Notes: generated by a model from the sequence alone, not told the origin. A stretch of DNA of 64,000 nucleotides from an uncultured Ectothiorhodospiraceae bacterium (GCA_947258695.1 CAMYJG010000009.1:1-64000), one strand, 5' to 3'; positions 27,088-36,578 are shown, counted from the stretch's first letter. Made by a program: numbers and translations.

Positions 27088-28287
27088 TTAGTCTGATCTT
27101 AGCGCTTCTACCGGATCGAGTTTAGCCGCGCGCCTGGCTGGGAGTACCCCGGCAACCAGGCCAATAATCACGGCCAGGCCTTCAGCAAGTAAGACAAATG
27201 TCCACGGCGTGTGAACTGGTAAGGCAGGCAGGGCAAAATGCAGTAGTTGTGCGATTCCAATTCCGGCTAATAATCCGCATGCACCGCCGATCGCAGAGAG
27301 TACAATCGCTTCGCCTAAGAAAAGTGATAACACCTGTTTTTGTTTTGCACCAAGTGCGCGGAGTAAGCCAATCTCGGTGGTGCGTTCATTTACACTGATG
27401 GTCATTATAGTAATGATGCCTATGCCACCAACAAATAGTGAGATACTACCTATAGCGCCAACCGCGAAAGTCAGTACATTTAAAATTGAACCTAGCACAT
27501 CTAACATTTGTTCCTGGGTGGTGATGGTAAAATCTTCGCGCCCATGGCGGGCTTCCAGGATACGTTTTATACCTGCGACAACGCGATCAACTTTGGTACC
27601 TTCTTTATATAATATGTCAATTTCCATTAACCCTTCACGGTTGAATAATTCCAGTCCACGTGCAGCAGGTATATACACGGTATCGTCCAGATCAAACCCG
27701 AGTATTTGTCCCTTGGGTTCCATGATGCCGATAATGCGATAACGATCACCACCTATGCGTATACGTTCACCAAGAGGATTTTTATTGCCAAAAAGTTCCT
27801 GTTTAACTTTATAACCGAGTACCGCAAAAGCACGTGGCGCGGTGGGATCATCATCCGGTAAAAACCGTCCGGCACGAACATTAATACTGAATGTTTCAGG
27901 AAATTCAGAACCTGCCCCATAAATGGTGGTACGACGGGTACGATTATTTCCTTCAACTTCTGCATTACCTTGAGTTAATGCAACAACCGACTTTGCAAAG
28001 GGGAGTCGTTTTAAGGCTTCGGCATCCTCAATCGTTAACGGTCGTACGCTGCCAAATACACCGGTGGTCATACCATGGGTTGTCACTTTCCCAGGATTGA
28101 TGGCTACCAGTGTCGTTCCAAACTGGTTAAATTCCGCTAAGACAAATTTATACAGGCCCTCACCGATTGATGTGAGTAAGACCACCGCGGTAATACCAAC
28201 AGTAATGCCAAGCATGGTTAAAAAACTACGCAACTTATGAGCGAGTAATGAAGTGCCGGTAAGTCGAATAAAGTCTTTAATGATCAT
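27088..28287 (-). CDS. MacB/FtsX-type ABC transporter permease (second)
   Basis: 399 residues. It has four membrane helices: one at 18-42 (LRSFLTMLGITVGITAVVLL), then after a large periplasmic MacB-like core domain (about 45-240) three more at about 270-300, 320-350 and 365-385. The terminal LPARRAAKLDPVEALR is the classic MacB/LolC signature. It follows its paralogue by 2 bases. With the ATPase and HlyD-type adaptor upstream it should form a tripartite efflux or envelope-export system. Unlike MacB, the nucleotide-binding domain is on a separate protein. Confidence 0.92.
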   Translation of the reverse strand: MIIKDFIRLTGTSLLAHKLRSFLTMLGITVGITAVVLLTSIGEGLYKFVLAEFNQFGTTLVAINPGKVTTHGMTTGVFGSVRPLTIEDAEALKRLPFAKSVVALTQGNAEVEGNNRTRRTTIYGAGSEFPETFSINVRAGRFLPDDDPTAPRAFAVLGYKVKQELFGNKNPLGERIRIGGDRYRIIGIMEPKGQILGFDLDDTVYIPAARGLELFNREGLMEIDILYKEGTKVDRVVAGIKRILEARHGREDFTITTQEQMLDVLGSILNVLTFAVGAIGSISLFVGGIGIITIMTISVNERTTEIGLLRALGAKQKQVLSLFLGEAIVLSAIGGACGLLAGIGIAQLLHFALPALPVHTPWTFVLLAEGLAVIIGLVAGVLPARRAAKLDPVEALRSD

Positions 28288-28289
28288 TG

Positions 28290-29501
28290 TTAATGGCTCG
28301 CCAGCGCAATAACCGGATCCAGCCGTGCTGCTTTTCTTGCTGGTAATAAACTAAACAAAACGCCGGTTACAAGAGCAATCAAGATAGAAGCCAGGGTTGC
28401 CCAGGTTGGCGGGTAAGCCGGTAAAACTGGGAATGCATAACGTATTGCCCAGCTGCCGACATGACCAATAATTAAACCGGCTATGGCACCAAGTGTAGAG
28501 AGCAGAACAGCTTCAATCAGAATCAGGTTTAGAATCGCCCTGGCTGATGCGCCGAGAGATTTTAATAAACCTATTTCACTGGTTCGTTGTGATACCGCAA
28601 CTAACATAACATTCATAATTAAAATGCCGGCAACGAATAAGCTTATTGCGGCAATACCACCTACTGCATACGTTAATGCACTTAGGATGCGATCAAATGT
28701 TTTGAGTACCGCGTCCTGGGTAATCACGGTAACATCTTCGATTCCCTGGTGACGTTCACGAATCGTGTTTTTTATAAACGTCATTACTTTTGGAATAGCT
28801 TCGCGGGTTTTCACTTCAACAAATATTCTAAACAAAGAAGGAATATTAAACAAAGACTGAGCCGATGCGACTGGGATGATTACAGCATCTTTAACATCGA
28901 AGCCCATAGACTGACCTTCGGAACCGAGTATACCGATGACACGAAAACGCCTGTCGCCGATACGTAACCATTGACCGAGTGCGGCACGTGGACCAAAAAG
29001 TTCGTTTCGAATATTAGAGCCAATCACACAAACGGAGTTTGCACGATCAATATCGGCCCTGGGTAAAAACTGTCCCTGTGTCATGGTCCATTTTCGCAGG
29101 GCAAGTAATTCATGTGTGGAACCCTGAATGGTGGTTTCTCGTTTACGTCCTTGCCAGGAAACTTCAGCAGCACCAATATTAAAAGGCGCAACACGACTGA
29201 CTTTTGGGTGACGAGTCAGTGCGATGGCATCATCTAAGGTTAAATCACGTTCTGTTATACCGATCATTGTCGCCGGATCAGCACCACTGGTTTCGCTACG
29301 ACCCGGTATAACAATAACAAGATTGGTGCCCAGTGATGAAAATTCAGCGGTGACATAATTACGGGCACCCTCACCGAGTGATGTTAATATAATGACAGAG
29401 CCTACACCGATGCTCATTGCCAGCAGCATCAACAAAGTACGGGTCGTGTTTGCACGTAATGCAAACCAGGAAAAACGGGTAGCATCACGAAGCAGTAACA
29501 T
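28290..29501 (-). CDS. MacB/FtsX-type ABC transporter permease (first)
   Basis: 403 residues. It has the same layout as the next gene: a first helix at 20-42 (LLMLLAMSIGVGSVIILTSL), the periplasmic MacB core domain, and three C-terminal helices ending in LLPARKAARLDPVIALA. The two permeases are homologous but clearly diverged, so they probably form a heterodimer. It overlaps the ATPase gene by one base, which points to translational coupling. Confidence 0.92.
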   Translation of the reverse strand: MLLLRDATRFSWFALRANTTRTLLMLLAMSIGVGSVIILTSLGEGARNYVTAEFSSLGTNLVIVIPGRSETSGADPATMIGITERDLTLDDAIALTRHPKVSRVAPFNIGAAEVSWQGRKRETTIQGSTHELLALRKWTMTQGQFLPRADIDRANSVCVIGSNIRNELFGPRAALGQWLRIGDRRFRVIGILGSEGQSMGFDVKDAVIIPVASAQSLFNIPSLFRIFVEVKTREAIPKVMTFIKNTIRERHQGIEDVTVITQDAVLKTFDRILSALTYAVGGIAAISLFVAGILIMNVMLVAVSQRTSEIGLLKSLGASARAILNLILIEAVLLSTLGAIAGLIIGHVGSWAIRYAFPVLPAYPPTWATLASILIALVTGVLFSLLPARKAARLDPVIALASH

Positions 29502-30184
29502 TATGCTAAACCTGGATTGTCATCGGATTCTATTCTTCCATCTAACATCCTGATAGAGCGTACTGAACGTGCACCAAGATCAGCGTCATGGGTGACAACT
29601 ATTAAAGTGATACCGGTATTATTAAGTTGTTCCAGTTTCTCAATAACATTGAGTCCTGATTTTTGATCCAGGTTACCGGTTGGTTCATCTGCCAGTAATA
29701 TAGAGGGTTTAGTGATGGTTGCACGAGCAATAGCGACACGCTGGCGTTGGCCACCCGAGAGTTGATCGGGTTTGTGTGATGCACGATCAATAAGATCCAT
29801 AGCAACTAATGCTTCATTAACCTGTTCTTTCCTATTTTTTTCTTCAATACCGGCAAGCACCAGTGGCAGTTCAATATTTTCTTCAGCGGTTAGCCGGGGG
29901 ATTAAATGGAAAGTTTGAAAGACAAAACCAATATTTTTATTTCGTAGTGCAGCTAGCTGATCTTCATTAAGTTCGGTAACGCTGGTGTTATTCAGAACAT
30001 ATGTGCCGGATGTTGGTGGATCTAATAACCCCAGCAAGTTAAGCAGGGTAGATTTACCTGAACCAGATGGCCCCATAATAGAAACATATTCACCGTCTTG
30101 AATAGAGAGATTAATATCATCTAAAGCGTGTACAGTTTGATCGCCAACCTGAAAGTTCCGATGAATATTTTCAAGTTTTATCAT
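29501..30184 (-). CDS. ABC transporter ATP-binding protein (MacB/LolD class)
   Basis: 227 residues. Walker A GPSGSGKSTLLNLLG, Q-loop FQTFHLIPRLTAEENIELPL, ABC signature LSGGQRQRVAIARA, Walker B ILLADEPTGNLD and H-loop VVTHD are all intact. The LDQKSG tail after the D-loop is typical of LolD/MacB-type subunits. It powers the two FtsX-like permeases downstream, which overlap by one base. The adaptor gene ends 9 bases upstream. Confidence 0.95.
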   Translation of the reverse strand: MIKLENIHRNFQVGDQTVHALDDINLSIQDGEYVSIMGPSGSGKSTLLNLLGLLDPPTSGTYVLNNTSVTELNEDQLAALRNKNIGFVFQTFHLIPRLTAEENIELPLVLAGIEEKNRKEQVNEALVAMDLIDRASHKPDQLSGGQRQRVAIARATITKPSILLADEPTGNLDQKSGLNVIEKLEQLNNTGITLIVVTHDADLGARSVRSIRMLDGRIESDDNPGLA

Positions 30185-30193
30185 AATAAAATA

Positions 30194-31354
30194 TTATTTT
30201 TTATCAGCTGTTGCTTCGACTTTAACCCGGGCACCGTCACTAACACCATCACGATCTATTGAGGTAACGATTTGTTCTTTAGCTTTGAGTCCTTCAAGTA
30301 TTTCAGTGTACTTCCAGTTACTGAGTCCGGTTGAAACCTGTCGTTCCTCAATGGTTTTCTTATCTTGTTCTAAAACAAATACTTTCTGACCTTCAAGTAA
30401 TGCTTCTGTAGGAATGCGAAGAACATCGGAGTGCGAGTCTAGAATTATTTCAACATCGGCACTGTATCCGGGCAGCATGTGTATCTTGTCGTCGTCCTGG
30501 ATAAAATCAACTTCGATATCGACGGTGCGGGCTTGTTTTTCCCGATCAAGAACATAAGGCGCTATGCGTCTTACTTTACCGCTAAAGAATTTTTTCTTAT
30601 AGGCATCAAATGAAATACGGGCTGGCATAGCGGGTTTAATTTCTGGTGCATCAACTTCATCGATTGGTGCTAATACGAACAGGCAACTATTATCAATGAT
30701 ATCCACGGCAGCTGGGGTTGGCACACCAACCGGTGAAGGGGTAACAAATTCACCGAGCTCGCCGGTTACTTCTGCTACGGTGCCATCAAATGGGGCTTTC
30801 AAGAGGGTCCGATCGAGTGCAGCCTGGGCAACGGCAAGGCGGGCTTTGCTGACTTCAGCCGCTGATTTTGCCGCCTGGCAGGCAGCTTGTCTTGCTTTAG
30901 CATCACCGACAGCTCGCTCACTGGCATCATCTGAGCTTAGTCCCTTTTTACGTAAAGCAGTTAAACGATTTGCTTCACGCCTGGCAACGTCGGCAATCAC
31001 ACAGGCTTCTTTAACTCTTGCCTGGCTGGCGAGAATTTCACTTTTACTTAAGGTGAGTTGAGCATTAAGATCATCGTTCCACATTTCAAGTAAAACCTGA
31101 CCTTTTTTTACCACATCACCTTCCTTGACGGGTAAATGTGCAATTTGTCCGCCTATTGCGGGTGAAAGGCCGGCACGACGACATGCTTTCAGTGTTCCCG
31201 CACGTGTGTTGGTAACAGTACGTTGTACATCACCAACTTCAACGCTCGCAATAATAACCGCAACAGGTTTTTCTTGTTTTATCCAGCTAAAGAGTACTAC
31301 AAGTAGTGTTACTGATATGGCGCTGATAAAAATAACGCGATGACGCTTTTGCAT
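30194..31354 (-). CDS. HlyD/MacA-type periplasmic adaptor
   Basis: 386 residues. N-terminal signal anchor at 6-25 (VIFISAISVTLLVVLFSWI), a biotinyl-lipoyl-like half (GGQIAHLPVKEGDVVKKGQ), a long alpha-hairpin at about 95-190 rich in Ala/Lys, the second lipoyl half (LLKAPFDGTVAEVTGELGEFV), and beta-barrel and membrane-proximal parts to the end. The start has AAGGGA at good spacing. It links the inner-membrane ABC permeases to an outer-membrane channel; no TolC-like gene is in the window. The substrate is unknown: MacA systems export macrolides, peptides or lipids. The gene is divergent from the AmpG-like gene, with an FNR-type box in between. Confidence 0.92.
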   Translation of the reverse strand: MQKRHRVIFISAISVTLLVVLFSWIKQEKPVAVIIASVEVGDVQRTVTNTRAGTLKACRRAGLSPAIGGQIAHLPVKEGDVVKKGQVLLEMWNDDLNAQLTLSKSEILASQARVKEACVIADVARREANRLTALRKKGLSSDDASERAVGDAKARQAACQAAKSAAEVSKARLAVAQAALDRTLLKAPFDGTVAEVTGELGEFVTPSPVGVPTPAAVDIIDNSCLFVLAPIDEVDAPEIKPAMPARISFDAYKKKFFSGKVRRIAPYVLDREKQARTVDIEVDFIQDDDKIHMLPGYSADVEIILDSHSDVLRIPTEALLEGQKVFVLEQDKKTIEERQVSTGLSNWKYTEILEGLKAKEQIVTSIDRDGVSDGARVKVEATADKK

Positions 31355-31459
31355 ATGCTTATCCCTTTATTATTGTTTACATATATAGCATATTTTTATC
31401 ATTTTCTGTTAGTTTCAAATAACCTTTAAGCTGTTTAAGTGTTAAAGTAAGAAAAAATT

Positions 31460-31473
31460 TTGATCTGGATCAA
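31460..31473. promoter_or_regulatory. second perfect FNR/ANR-type box, at the AmpG-like start codon
   Basis: TTGAT-CTGG-ATCAA, a perfect FNR consensus, ends one base before the ATG of the AmpG-like gene. That position suits repression of the AmpG-like gene. If it activates, the geometry fits the divergent adaptor operon better, since 41 bases from its centre would place a start near 31425 with a ~70-base leader. No good -10 is visible there, so direction is open. Confidence 0.5.
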
Positions 31474-31474
31474 T

Positions 31475-32983
31475 ATGTCTTCGCAAATAGATTTAAAACC
31501 TGAAACAAGCTGGTCGGTTGCTTTTAAAATTTATTTAAAGCGTCGTGTTATCGCGATGTTGTTTTTAGGTTTTGCTGCAGGTTTGCCTTTATTTCTTATT
31601 TTTTCAACATTATCGTTATGGCTAAGAGACGCGGGTGTTGATCGTTCAGCGGTAACCTATTTTAGTTGGGCAGCGTTAGCTTATTCATTTAAATTTATTT
31701 GGGCGCCGGTGATCGATAAGCTACCTTTGCCATTTTTAAACAACTTATTAGGCCGACGCCGGAGTTGGTTAATAGTGGCACAACTCGCAGTAATTATGGC
31801 GATTTGTTGGATGGCGATGACAGATCCAGCTAATGGTTTAACCGGAATGGCTTTCGCAGCCGTGTTGTTGGGATTCTCTTCTGCCAGTCAAGATATAGTT
31901 ATAGATGCCTATCGTATTGAAGCAATGAAAAAAGAATTCCAGGCCGCAATGTCGGCCATGTATATCGCAGGTTATCGAATTGGTATGTTGGTCTCAGGTG
32001 CAGGTGGTTTATACCTGGCTTCTTATTTCGGGAATAAAGATCAATATAGTTATAATGCCTGGCAAACAACCTATCTGTGTATGGCAGTGATTATGTTGGT
32101 TGGCGTGGTAACCACGCTGTTAATTAAAGAACCCGATGTAAACAAAAAGGTTGAAACTTATTTGCATGACCTGTCTGATTATATACGCTTTTTTATTATG
32201 TTCGTGGTGATGGTTGTTGCATTTATTTATGGCTTTTCAATATTTAATTTTAACCTGGAATACGGCTTTATTAACGAGTTTCTCCGGATTGTGCTGTCAT
32301 TAGCCTTTTCTTTAGCTGGTATTTACTTGCTGGTAGCGATACAAGTGGTTAACCGTGAAATGGTTTACTCAACCTATATTGAGCCGGTTGTTGATTTTTT
32401 TAAACGTTACGGCAAGATCGCTTTCCTATTATTATTACTGGTAGGTTTGTATCGCATATCAGATATCGTGCTTGGTGTTATTGCCAATGTTTTTTATCAT
32501 GATATGGGCTTTAGCAAAAATGAAATCGCGACTACGACTAAAGTCTTCGGTATTATCATGACTCTGGTGGGTGGCTTTATCGGTGGCCTGATGACAATGC
32601 GTTATGGTGTTATGCCTATCTTGTTACTGGGCGCGGTGTTATCTGCAGTTACCAATTTATTGTTTATGCTATTGGCACATAACGGGCATGATATTGTTTT
32701 GCTAAGTGTTGTTATAGCAGCAGATAATCTCAGCGCGGGGTTAGCCAGCGCCGCCTTTATTGCATATCTATCGAGTTTAACCAATATATCGTTTACCGCG
32801 GTTCAATATGCTATCTTAAGCTCATTGATGACCTTACTTCCAAAATTATTAGGTGGTTATTCTGGCAGCATGGTTAACGAGCTGGGTTATTCCTCTTTCT
32901 TTTTGATGACCGCGATAATGGGATTGCCGGTTATTATTCTTATTTATTACCTGATGCGAAAAAATCCAGAATCACTAAGTTAA
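31475..32983 (+). CDS. AmpG-like MFS permease
   Basis: 502 residues from the ATG at 31475 (MSSQIDLKPETSW); an in-frame TTG at 31460 would start inside the FNR box and lacks a better ribosome site. At least 12 membrane helices follow, with FLGFAAGLPLFLIFSTLSLWL and the MFS-type loop LLGRRRSWLIVAQL. The pattern ASQDIVIDAYRIE is the hallmark of AmpG-type permeases. AmpG imports anhydro-muropeptides for cell-wall recycling; paralogues may carry other substrates. Downstream by one base is a TauE/DsbD-like gene, so they share a transcript. Confidence 0.85.
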   Translation: MSSQIDLKPETSWSVAFKIYLKRRVIAMLFLGFAAGLPLFLIFSTLSLWLRDAGVDRSAVTYFSWAALAYSFKFIWAPVIDKLPLPFLNNLLGRRRSWLIVAQLAVIMAICWMAMTDPANGLTGMAFAAVLLGFSSASQDIVIDAYRIEAMKKEFQAAMSAMYIAGYRIGMLVSGAGGLYLASYFGNKDQYSYNAWQTTYLCMAVIMLVGVVTTLLIKEPDVNKKVETYLHDLSDYIRFFIMFVVMVVAFIYGFSIFNFNLEYGFINEFLRIVLSLAFSLAGIYLLVAIQVVNREMVYSTYIEPVVDFFKRYGKIAFLLLLLVGLYRISDIVLGVIANVFYHDMGFSKNEIATTTKVFGIIMTLVGGFIGGLMTMRYGVMPILLLGAVLSAVTNLLFMLLAHNGHDIVLLSVVIAADNLSAGLASAAFIAYLSSLTNISFTAVQYAILSSLMTLLPKLLGGYSGSMVNELGYSSFFLMTAIMGLPVIILIYYLMRKNPESLS

Positions 32984-32984
32984 T

Positions 32985-33671
32985 ATGAATATTGAAGTTT
33001 CCTATCTTGCCGCTTTTATGGTGGGTTTACTTGGCGGCGTTCACTGTGTTGGTATGTGTGGCGGTATCGTCGGTGCATTGTGTATAGGCTTGGAGCAAGG
33101 CCATGAAAAAAACATAAAGAAAACGTTTCCATTTTTAATTTCCTATAACTCAGGTCGCATAGTAAGTTATACCTTAGCCGGTATTTTAATGGGAGGAATA
33201 GGCTGGTTAGGTAGCCACTTGTTTACTTTATATTCTATACAACAAGGTTTAGAAATATTTGCTGCAACTTTTATGCTGGCACTCGGATTGTACATTGCAG
33301 GCTGGTGGAAAGGGCTGGCCAATATTGAGCGCTGGGGTGGAAAGCTAATATGGAAACGATTCGAACCTTTGGGTCGACGTTTCATGCCTGTTAGTTCCTA
33401 TCGACATGCTTTTTTGTTAGGTCTGATCTGGGGTTGGTTACCCTGCGGTCTGGTATACAGTGTGATCATCTGGACTATCTCAACGCAAAGTCCCGTTGAA
33501 GGTGGCTTACTCATGCTTAGTTTTGGTTTAGGAACCTTACCAAATTTATTATTAATGGGTATCTTTGCTTCTACCTTGAACCAGTTTATTCAGCAACCCT
33601 GGGTCAGGCAATTAGCTGGTATTATGATCATGGCTTTTGCCGGTGTCATGTTTTATCGTGGTTTGATGTAG
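32985..33671 (+). CDS. TauE/SafE or DsbD-like cysteine-containing membrane protein
   Basis: 228 residues with about six membrane helices. The N-terminal motif GLLGGVHCVGMCGGIVGAL and the later GLIWGWLPCGLVYSVIIW place cysteines in a pseudo-repeat, the pattern of the DsbD_2/'sulfite exporter TauE/SafE' family. Relatives sit in cytochrome cbb3 oxidase assembly (ccoGHIS) clusters and have been linked to copper or thiol-redox transport, but no cco genes are visible here. The gene begins one base after the AmpG-like stop. The substrate is unknown. Confidence 0.85.
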   Translation: MNIEVSYLAAFMVGLLGGVHCVGMCGGIVGALCIGLEQGHEKNIKKTFPFLISYNSGRIVSYTLAGILMGGIGWLGSHLFTLYSIQQGLEIFAATFMLALGLYIAGWWKGLANIERWGGKLIWKRFEPLGRRFMPVSSYRHAFLLGLIWGWLPCGLVYSVIIWTISTQSPVEGGLLMLSFGLGTLPNLLLMGIFASTLNQFIQQPWVRQLAGIMIMAFAGVMFYRGLM

Positions 33672-33712
33672 AACGTCGCAGTTAATGTCTTTGTTTATTT
33701 ATTTTAGAAGAT

Positions 33713-33749
33713 GCTGTCATTGTTACTCCTGATTAGTAACAATGACAGC
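33713..33749. terminator. 15-bp perfect stem-loop between convergent genes
   Basis: GCTGTCATTGTTACT and its exact reverse complement flank the loop CCTGATT. It sits 42 bases after the TauE-like stop and 47 beyond the DUF4426 stop, so it may end transcription from both sides. There is no T-run on either strand, so it might instead protect mRNA ends from 3' decay. Confidence 0.6.
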
Positions 33750-33795
33750 AAATTAGCATTATGATTTTATAACATCAAAAATAGAAAAGATGAGG

Positions 33796-34233
33796 TTAGC
33801 GAGTATAAAACTCTTTTTTAAATTTAATTGTATGAGTTTTACCTGAACCGGCTGGTTGTACGTTAACTTTAAAATTAATGGTTTCTTTATTAGTGACCCT
33901 GAAGCTAGAAATATAATAAGTCACATCACCATCTTTTATTTCTTTAAATTCCAAATGCTTTAACTGGGCATTCAGGTTAGTGCCAGTACCATTGACATCA
34001 GCACCAATGCCTTTGCCTTTATGTTGCACAACAATATTAATCATGCCACGATTTTTACTACGTTTAATCTTATAGGCCCGGGCAACTTCGGGTAAAAGGA
34101 TATCAGTGGGTAGTGCAGTATGATGTATAACGTAATCTCCAAATTTCGTCACATTCTCTGCGAAACTGCTAAGCGGTATACTTAAAAGTAAAGCTAAACT
34201 CAAAAAACGAGCGATACGTCGAGATAGTGTCAT
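33796..34233 (-). CDS. DUF4426 secreted protein
   Basis: 145 residues with a signal peptide at 1-25 (FLSLALLLSIPLSSFAE). The mature part is beta-rich and contains the DUF4426 pattern: FGDYVIHHTALPTDILLPEVA, RGMINIVVQ, YYISSFRVTNKETINFKV. Role unknown; probably periplasmic. In Pseudomonas a member of this family lies near metX-metW, yggT and proC; here met genes are absent and a dynamin-like gene stands between it and yggT. Confidence 0.85.
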   Translation of the reverse strand: MTLSRRIARFLSLALLLSIPLSSFAENVTKFGDYVIHHTALPTDILLPEVARAYKIKRSKNRGMINIVVQHKGKGIGADVNGTGTNLNAQLKHLEFKEIKDGDVTYYISSFRVTNKETINFKVNVQPAGSGKTHTIKFKKEFYTR

Positions 34234-34335
34234 ATTGTTACTCCTTGTAATTGAATACCTATTAATATAGACAATAACATGCGTATTTACTGCTTGACAG
34301 AAATAAAATTTATGAAGTGTTACTTTTTATAAGTG

Positions 34336-34363
34336 AAAAGGCCCATCGATTGATGAGCCTTTA
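34336..34363 (-). terminator. intrinsic terminator after the dynamin-like gene
   Basis: Inverted repeat on the minus strand: AAAGGCTCATCAATCGATGG followed by GCCTTTT, with stem about 10 bp and a final T-run. It lies 25 bases beyond the stop of the dynamin-like gene and before the DUF4426 start. Confidence 0.75.
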
Positions 34364-34387
34364 AAAGATTAAGATATTATAAAGTAC

Positions 34388-36337
34388 TTAAGCGACTTGA
34401 ACATCTTCACTATCGGTAATGAAATCTTCGAGTGGCCTGTTTAATGTATCCATTAACATATTCAGATCAGCGAGCTGTCCATTTAATGCTTCAGCCGCCT
34501 TTTCTAACTCAGAGATTCTTGTTTGCAGTGTGTCGCGAGATTCATTAATTTTACGTAGGCTTTCCAAACGTTTTTCCATTTGGTTTCTGTGCTCTTTAAT
34601 GCGAGCTACAAGAGGTGCCATTCCTGCTTTTCCCCATGCCTCTACTTCCTGGTGTGCCTGGAAGAAGGTGTTGCGGGCATGACTAACCATTGAGATAAAG
34701 AATTTTTTTACAACAAACGCTTGTTCGGTGGCCGCCATTTTAGCACTGCCACGGTAAGCTTCCGCTTCAATGTTTAAACGCTCTAAGTCACGTTTATATT
34801 TACCCATACTAAATAGTTTAGGTTTCACATCTGCCAGGCCATGTTCTTTGTTAAATGAGCGGTAAATCGTTTGTAACAACATATTTACTTTATCCGCCTG
34901 TTGCGAACCGGTCGTAATGGTCGTTGATATGATGTCAAAGAATTCTTTCATTGAGCCTTTTAAGCCATTGGTGGTCCAGGTGCCGGTCATTTCTTTACGC
35001 GTTTTTTCCATCAGTTGATCTAGTTGAGTCAGGCTTAATGTTGCCATTAACTGCTGGTGGTTTTCGGTAAAGGATTTTTTATTCGCCTGAAAGCTTTCAA
35101 CGCTTTTGTGATAAACCGTTTGTTCTTCACGCGTTTTCTTCATTAAGTGGCCGATCACATCTTCATTTTTCCCACTTAGGCCGTTTAATTCTTCAAGTTG
35201 TTTATTGGTATCACTCAGACGAGAAGAAATCAGGTTACGTGATTCTTCAGCCATGGCACCAATTTCACCGACAATGCTGTTACGAACAAGTTGTTGTTTT
35301 TGCGGTAAAATGTCCTGTGCCAGGATGGATTCCAGTGCAAGGATATTACTCTTTTCAAGTAACTCAGTATCGTGGCGAATTTTTGCTAACAAGCCTTTTT
35401 GTGCGGAAACAGGGAAGACATTTTCAATACCCACATTCAGCATTTTAGCTGCAGAGTTACATTGGGTGGTAATACTGTTTTGAATTGAATCATCGCTTTT
35501 AAGATCATCCCATAAAGTATCGACTTTATTGAGAACAATAATACGACCGTGTTTCGCATCACCGCCTAATGGCTGAACATTTTGTGTCCACATATCCAGA
35601 TCTGATTTAGTCACGCCAGTATCTGCTGCCAGTACAAACACCACGGCTTGTGAATTCGGCAGCATATTGATGGTTAATTCAGGTTCGTTACCCAGTGCAT
35701 TTAAGCCCGGTGTATCGAGAATAGTCAGGCCTTCTTTTAATAACGGGTGTGGGAAGCTGATTAAAGCATGACGCCACATAGGAATATCAACCATGTTTTC
35801 CGTTTCATTTTCTCTGTAATCAGATAGGCCAAGTTTCTCAGCAACAGGTAAAGGAACGCGCTTGGTTTTGACAACTTCAAGAAAAGCTTCTGCCATTTTT
35901 TCAGATGAGGAGGTATCAAGTGAAATCGAAGTCCAGTTGATCGGGTTTCTTTTATGCTCCTGGATACTCATGTCTTCTAACCGGGTTTCAATGGGTAAAA
36001 GACGGATATAGCTTTGGTTTGCTTCTGTATCAAAGAAAAGCTCGGTTGGACACATGGTAGTCCGACCTGCTTCTGAAGGCAGCAAACGGCGGTCATACTC
36101 AGAGAAGAAAACCGCATTGATCAATTCAGTTTTACCACGAGCAAATTCCGCGACAAATGCAATAGTGAGGTGATCCGATTTTAAATTCTCAATAACTTCA
36201 TAGATTCGAATCTCGACTTCGGGAGTGCTCATATTGTTGCTTTCCAGCCATTTTTGGTACTTCTCAATCGCCTCGGAGATATCCGAGCGCCAGCGGCCGT
36301 AAGCTTGCATTTGATCTGTAAAGCGGTCAGTTGCCAT
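34388..36337 (-). CDS. dynamin-like GTPase
   Basis: 649 residues. The GTPase domain covers about 50-330: the P-loop at 63-70 reads AEFARGKT, where the first Gly of GxxxxGK(S/T) is Ala; G2/switch I is SEAGRTTMCPTEL; G3 is LDTPG; G4 is LNKVD. Residues 370-640 are mostly long helices and coiled coils (HRNQMEKRLESLRKINESRD, LEKAAEALNGQLADLN), like the stalk of bacterial dynamins. No classic membrane helix is visible. Bacterial dynamins often come in pairs and remodel or repair membranes, but this gene is alone, with DUF4426 downstream and yggT upstream. The altered P-loop may be a family trait or reduce GTP affinity. Confidence 0.85.
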   Translation of the reverse strand: MATDRFTDQMQAYGRWRSDISEAIEKYQKWLESNNMSTPEVEIRIYEVIENLKSDHLTIAFVAEFARGKTELINAVFFSEYDRRLLPSEAGRTTMCPTELFFDTEANQSYIRLLPIETRLEDMSIQEHKRNPINWTSISLDTSSSEKMAEAFLEVVKTKRVPLPVAEKLGLSDYRENETENMVDIPMWRHALISFPHPLLKEGLTILDTPGLNALGNEPELTINMLPNSQAVVFVLAADTGVTKSDLDMWTQNVQPLGGDAKHGRIIVLNKVDTLWDDLKSDDSIQNSITTQCNSAAKMLNVGIENVFPVSAQKGLLAKIRHDTELLEKSNILALESILAQDILPQKQQLVRNSIVGEIGAMAEESRNLISSRLSDTNKQLEELNGLSGKNEDVIGHLMKKTREEQTVYHKSVESFQANKKSFTENHQQLMATLSLTQLDQLMEKTRKEMTGTWTTNGLKGSMKEFFDIISTTITTGSQQADKVNMLLQTIYRSFNKEHGLADVKPKLFSMGKYKRDLERLNIEAEAYRGSAKMAATEQAFVVKKFFISMVSHARNTFFQAHQEVEAWGKAGMAPLVARIKEHRNQMEKRLESLRKINESRDTLQTRISELEKAAEALNGQLADLNMLMDTLNRPLEDFITDSEDVQVA

Positions 36338-36557
36338 GTTATTCCTGATATTTGTCGTTAACTTATTGATTATATTAGTTATTTTTTCGTAAAAACAAAT
36401 TTTTGTCGATATTTCAGTATCTTATGTAGCATTATCTTAACAGAAGAGGCTAACACTAAGAAATATAACGGCAAATTGAGTAATTAATTTAGCTTAATTA
36501 GATAAATAGTTGAAATAAAAACGCTACAAATTACAGGTTTTATTTTTTATAGGTCTA

Positions 36558-36578
36558 ATTTTAATAGGGAATTAAAAT
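36558..36578. repeat. AT-rich perfect dyad in the 280-base gap between yggT and the dynamin gene
   Basis: ATTTTAAT-AGGGA-ATTAAAAT. It lies 40 bases beyond the yggT stop. It is too AT-rich to be a convincing terminator. The rest of the gap (36338-36617) shows no ORF or strong motif. Confidence 0.35.

Noticed and set aside
31460-31474. TTG start for the AmpG-like gene, five codons before the ATG
   Set aside because: It would begin on the first base of the FNR box and has no better ribosome site; ATG at 31475 is preferred.
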